A DNA stretch of 16,641 nucleotides, taken from assembly GCA_034113365.1 (NCBI GenBank), contig JAXEXP010000144.1, positions 1 through 16,641 on the forward strand, written 5' to 3'. Position 1 is the stretch's first letter, and each line of letters starts with the position of its first letter. A program made the translations under genes and the position numbers. This DNA comes from Spyradocola sp034113365 (GTDB lineage: Bacteria > Bacillota > Clostridia > Christensenellales > UBA1750). Under the pieces are notes generated by a model, which saw only the letters and a list, made by a program, of their open reading frames with translations, was not told the DNA's origin and did no database searches. Shown piece by piece: positions 13,788 through 16,641 of this stretch.

Positions 13788-14632
13788 GCCTCGTCCCTCC
13801 TCATTTTTTCCACCGGGATGTTGATCTCCACCAGCATGTCGTCCCTTTCCTCGTCCCACACCACATACCGCTCGATCGTGGGCAGGTCCAGCTGCCGGTA
13901 CTCGCTCTGCGGCAAAAATTCGCCGTAAATGCGCTGCCAGGTCTTCCAAAGCCCCCCGTCGCTGATCGTCCCCTTTGCCGTGAACGTAAGGAACGTCGTC
14001 TCCGGGTAGGTGAACCGGTCGTAGCCCCAGTCCTCCGCGCCCGCGTACTCCGCGCCGCACATGTAGTCATTGCTGCCGTCCTCCAGGAACCCGAAGCACA
14101 GCCCCAGCTCGCAGGGCTTGCCCGTCAGTTCCAGCAGCCGCTCCCGCGTGTCGTCCGCCTTCACGATGCCCCACGCGCCCGCGGGCTGCGGCGTCACCCT
14201 GCGCACGCCCAGCACGGAAAACGCCGCGCGGTTCACCACGCTGTAATCCATCTCCTCCACCCCCACGATCGCAAACGTGAACTTCATCCGCGCGCAGAAC
14301 TTGAGCGGCACCCCGGGCTGCCGCGCCTCCTGCGGCGTCACGCCGTGCAGCCGCTTGAACGCCGCCGCAAACGCGTCCGCCGAGTCGTACCCGTACTTGA
14401 CCGCCACATCCAGCACGCGCATGTCCGTGTGCTGCAGATCGTATGCCGCCAGCGTCAGCCGCCGCCTGCGCAGGTATTCCGACAGCGAAATGCCCGTGAT
14501 GGGCGCAAAGCTGCGCTGAAACGCCGAGTACGGCCACGCCATGATGCGGCTGATCTCCTCCGTGTCGATGGGCTCGCACAGATGCGCCTCCAGATAGTCC
14601 ATCACGCCGTTCATGCGTTCCACCCAATCCAT
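13784..14632 (-). CDS. AraC-type regulator with GyrI-like effector domain
   Basis: The protein has 282 residues. Residues 1-105 form an AraC double helix-turn-helix: EISRIMAWPYSAFQRSFAPI and later VAVKYGYDSADAFAAAFKRL. From about 120 onward the GyrI/SOUL-like effector domain begins (MDYSVVNRAAFSVLGVRRVT) and runs to the end. This is the Rob/BmrR-like combination with the DNA-binding domain first, common in Firmicutes and often responsive to hydrophobic or amphipathic molecules. GGGGAGGAG lies just before the ATG. An extended -10 TGCTATACT lies 24 bases upstream. It starts an operon with two DUF3795 proteins through an ATGA overlap. Confidence 0.9.
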   Translation of the reverse strand: MDWVERMNGVMDYLEAHLCEPIDTEEISRIMAWPYSAFQRSFAPITGISLSEYLRRRRLTLAAYDLQHTDMRVLDVAVKYGYDSADAFAAAFKRLHGVTPQEARQPGVPLKFCARMKFTFAIVGVEEMDYSVVNRAAFSVLGVRRVTPQPAGAWGIVKADDTRERLLELTGKPCELGLCFGFLEDGSNDYMCGAEYAGAEDWGYDRFTYPETTFLTFTAKGTISDGGLWKTWQRIYGEFLPQSEYRQLDLPTIERYVVWDEERDDMLVEINIPVEKMRRDEA

Positions 14633-14655
14633 GCTCTCCTCCCCTTTCTGCCGTC

Positions 14656-14664
14656 AGTATAGCA
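14656..14664 (-). promoter_or_regulatory. Extended -10 element of the AraC-DUF3795 operon
   Basis: On the minus strand the sequence is TGCTATACT (14664-14656), an extended -10 with no good -35. Its first T is shared with the last base of the upstream hairpin stem. Confidence 0.5.
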
Positions 14665-14705
14665 AAAGCTGCGCGGCCGCATCCCAGCGTACACGCGCAG
14701 CTTTT
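14664..14705 (-). terminator. Hairpin after the FAD-dehydrogenase gene
   Basis: AAAAGCTGCGCG (14664-14675) and CGCGCAGCTTTT (14694-14705) are perfect 12-bp arms around an 18-base loop. It lies six bases past the stop of the FAD gene. The T-run is only four bases and lies inside the arm, so termination may be partial. Confidence 0.65.
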
Positions 14706-14711
14706 CTGGGG

Positions 14712-16298
14712 TCACAGGCTGCGCATCAGCGCCTGGGCGCACTTTAGCCCGTCCACCGCCGCCGACATGATGCCGCCCGCATACCCCGCCCCCTCGCCGC
14801 AGGGGAAGATTCCCTTGATGTTGGACTGAAGATCCTCTCCGCGCAGAATGCGCACTGGCGAGGACGAGCGCGTCTCCACGCCCGTCAGCAGCGCGCCGCC
14901 GTCCGCATACCCGCGGATCTTCCGGTCAAACAGCAAAATCGCCTGCCGCATGGACTCCACCGCAAACCCCGGCAGACATCCCGCAAGATCCGTCAGCTGC
15001 ACGCCCGGCGCATAGCTGGGCCGCACGCTGCCAAGCGCCGTGGATGCGCACCCCTCGAGGAAATCCCCCACCGTCTGCGCCGGCGCGCGGTAATTCCGCC
15101 CGCCCAGCTCAAACGCCAGCTTCTCATATTTCCGCTGGAACTCCACGCCCGCCAGCACGTCCTCCCCGCCAAAGTCCGCGGGCTGCACGTCGCACAGCAG
15201 CGCCGCGTTGGCGTTCTCCATGTCCCGCGCAAACCGGCTCATGCCGTTGGTCACCACGCCGCCTGCCTCGCTGGCCGCCGCCACCACCTGCCCGCCCGGG
15301 CACATGCAGAAGGTGTACACCGACCGCCCGTTGTCCAGATGGCAGCTCAGCTTGTAGTCCGCCGCGGGCAGCTTCTTCCACGACGCGCCGTACTGCGCCC
15401 GCGAGATCAGCTCCTGCCTGTGCTCGATGCGCGCGCCGATGGAAAAGGGCTTGCGCACCATCTCCGCGCCCTTGTCGCGCAGCAGCTGGAAGGTGTCCCG
15501 CGCGCTGTGCCCGCACGCCAGGATCAGCCGCCCGCAGCGCAGCGCCTGCCGCTCGCCGTCCTGCTCCACGATCACGCCCGCAAGATGCCCGTCCTCCACC
15601 TCAATGTCCGCCATCCGCGCGCCAAAGCGCACCTCGCCGCCCAGCGAAACGATTTCTTTCCGCAGCGACTGCACCATGCCCGTCAGATTGTCCGTCCCGA
15701 TGTGCGGCTTGGCCTGATAGAGGATCTCCTCCGGCGCGCCGTGCGCCGCCATCGCCTCCAGCACCCACGCGCACAAGGGGCTGGAAATTCCCGTGGTCAG
15801 CTTGCCGTCGGAAAACGTGCCCGCGCCGCCCTCGCCGAACTGCACGTTGCTGCGCGGGTCAAATTCCCCGCCCTGCCAGAACCGCTGCACGTCCTCCCGG
15901 CGGCGCTCCACGTCGTAGCCCCGCTCCAGCACCACGGGCCGCAGCCCCGCCCGCGCCAGGACCAGCGCCGCAAACAGCCCCGCAGGCCCCAGCCCCACCA
16001 CCACGGGCCGTTCTCCGCTTACCTCCACGCGCGGGATCTCCAGCTTCGCCTCCTCCGCCACGATCGCCGCGTTCTTGTTCTTCGCGCGCGCCAATACCGC
16101 CGTTTCGTCCCCCTTTACGGCCACATTCACCGCATATACATACAATATGTCGCCTTTATCGCGTGCGTCGATGGACCGCTTCACGATGCGCAGCGACGCG
16201 ATCTCCTGCTCCTTCACGCGCAGCGCCCGCGCCGCCAGCCCCCGCAGCCGCTCCGGCCCCTCCTCTATCGACAGCTTCAGATTGTTGATCCGTATCAC
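14712..16298 (-). CDS. COG2509-type NAD(P)/FAD-dependent dehydrogenase
   Basis: The protein has 528 residues from the GTG at 16298. An N-terminal alpha/beta domain of about 90 residues (INNLKLSIEEGPERLRGLAA, with the basic IVKRSIDAR strand) precedes the FAD domain, as in the widespread COG2509 family. The dinucleotide motif G102-x-G104-P-A-G107 (VVVGLGPAGLFAALVLARAG) is intact, followed by LERG. Other conserved segments are NVQFGEGGAGTFSDGKL, TFCMCPGG and the final GEGAGYAGGIMSAAVDGL. The reaction is not known for this family. The GTG start is chosen because AAAGGAG (16307-16313) lies eight bases upstream and the family's N-terminus begins here. The ATG at 16340 lies upstream of that site. 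Confidence 0.88.
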   Translation of the reverse strand: MIRINNLKLSIEEGPERLRGLAARALRVKEQEIASLRIVKRSIDARDKGDILYVYAVNVAVKGDETAVLARAKNKNAAIVAEEAKLEIPRVEVSGERPVVVGLGPAGLFAALVLARAGLRPVVLERGYDVERRREDVQRFWQGGEFDPRSNVQFGEGGAGTFSDGKLTTGISSPLCAWVLEAMAAHGAPEEILYQAKPHIGTDNLTGMVQSLRKEIVSLGGEVRFGARMADIEVEDGHLAGVIVEQDGERQALRCGRLILACGHSARDTFQLLRDKGAEMVRKPFSIGARIEHRQELISRAQYGASWKKLPAADYKLSCHLDNGRSVYTFCMCPGGQVVAAASEAGGVVTNGMSRFARDMENANAALLCDVQPADFGGEDVLAGVEFQRKYEKLAFELGGRNYRAPAQTVGDFLEGCASTALGSVRPSYAPGVQLTDLAGCLPGFAVESMRQAILLFDRKIRGYADGGALLTGVETRSSSPVRILRGEDLQSNIKGIFPCGEGAGYAGGIMSAAVDGLKCAQALMRSL

Positions 16299-16350
16299 AA
16301 CCGCCGCTCCTTTCCCAATTCCAGTGCAAACCCGCCGCATCCAGCCGCGC

Positions 16351-16641
16351 TTTCACCCTCATATCAAAAACAAACCGCTAAAACCCCAGCGACCGCCCAG
16401 CGTCACCCGCACATTCAGGAAACTCTGATTTCAAAAATCGAAACCGCTGAAGCCCTTTGACCGCCCAGCAACGCATCCCCTCGAAATACGGAAAAACCGC
16501 CTAATCCGCCGCCGCGTTCGATCCGGCCATAGCGTCCAATGCCCACGCCAACCACAAGTTTTATCCCCCGCCGCCCGCGCTTTTCGTAAACCTCTGATTT
16601 CATGAACAAAACCGTTGAAACCCTTCCACCGGCCAGCAACG
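16351..16641. repeat. Degenerate direct repeats of about 55 bp upstream of the FAD gene
   Basis: Three units share the core CTCTGATTTCA ... AACCGYTGAARCCCTT ... ACCGNCCAGCAACG. Unit A lies at about 16351-16412 (most diverged), unit B at about 16420-16474, and unit C at about 16587-16641, reaching the window edge. B and C match at most positions; the spacing is not regular (68 then 169 bases between the AACCG cores). No convincing gene or strong promoter for the FAD gene is visible in this stretch. The 74-codon minus-strand frame is low-complexity. Confidence 0.65.

Noticed and set aside
15044..16288. 414-codon plus-strand open frame opposite the FAD gene
   Set aside because: Pro/Arg/Ala/Ser low complexity, opposite a conserved FAD protein.
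16351..16641. CRISPR array
   Set aside because: Units are diverged, spacing is irregular (68 and 169 bases) and no cas gene is nearby.
1..16641. tRNA or rRNA genes
   Set aside because: No tRNA cloverleaf or conserved rRNA segment was recognised on either strand by eye.

Overview
The window is high-GC DNA (well over 60% by eye) with strong G/C bias at third codon positions, which is why long antisense open frames are common. An intact gerA-gerB-gerC germinant-receptor operon behind a forespore-type promoter points to an endospore-forming Clostridia-class Firmicute. UMF1-, DUF3795- and WYL-type genes fit a gut-type high-GC lineage such as Oscillospiraceae or a spore-forming relative of Christensenellales. 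I cannot name the genus from sequence alone. The region is chromosomal in character. The only mobile-element trace is the C-terminal end of a transposase at the left edge.

Layout. 1-132: transposase tail with a 15-bp perfect inverted repeat. 140-247: copy 1 (R1) of a dispersed intergenic repeat. 292-2112 (minus): AEC-type permease followed by a WYL-domain regulator, divergent from an Eis-like acetyltransferase (2261-3418, plus). The two promoters share a palindromic operator candidate at 2182-2198. 3532-3948 (plus): small membrane zinc-ribbon protein with its own promoter and terminator. 4014-7339 (plus): a clean operon of zinc-dependent phospholipase C-like protein, UMF1/Atg22-like MFS transporter and PHP-domain phosphoesterase, ended by copy 2 (R2) of the repeat and a strong terminator. 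7343-12000 (minus): gerA, a decayed duplicate of the start of gerB within an AT-rich insert, gerB, gerC, then a separately promoted lipoprotein. 12020-12568 (plus): a broken HTH/membrane gene and a hairpin terminator. 12624-12930: the largest repeat cluster (R3). 12935-14632 (minus): AraC/GyrI-type regulator and two different DUF3795 Cys-rich proteins with overlapping ends. 14712-16298 (minus): a COG2509-type FAD-dependent dehydrogenase. 16351-16641: degenerate direct repeats of about 55 bp running off the window.

How the genes fit together. The germination operon makes GerA, GerB and GerC, which form a receptor in the spore inner membrane. The other transcription units look like independent small-molecule or envelope functions. 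The most notable structures are the gerB-start duplication with its AT-rich insert, the shared divergent operator at 2182-2198, the compact AraC-DUF3795-DUF3795 operon, the PLC-UMF1-PHP operon and two families of intergenic repeats.
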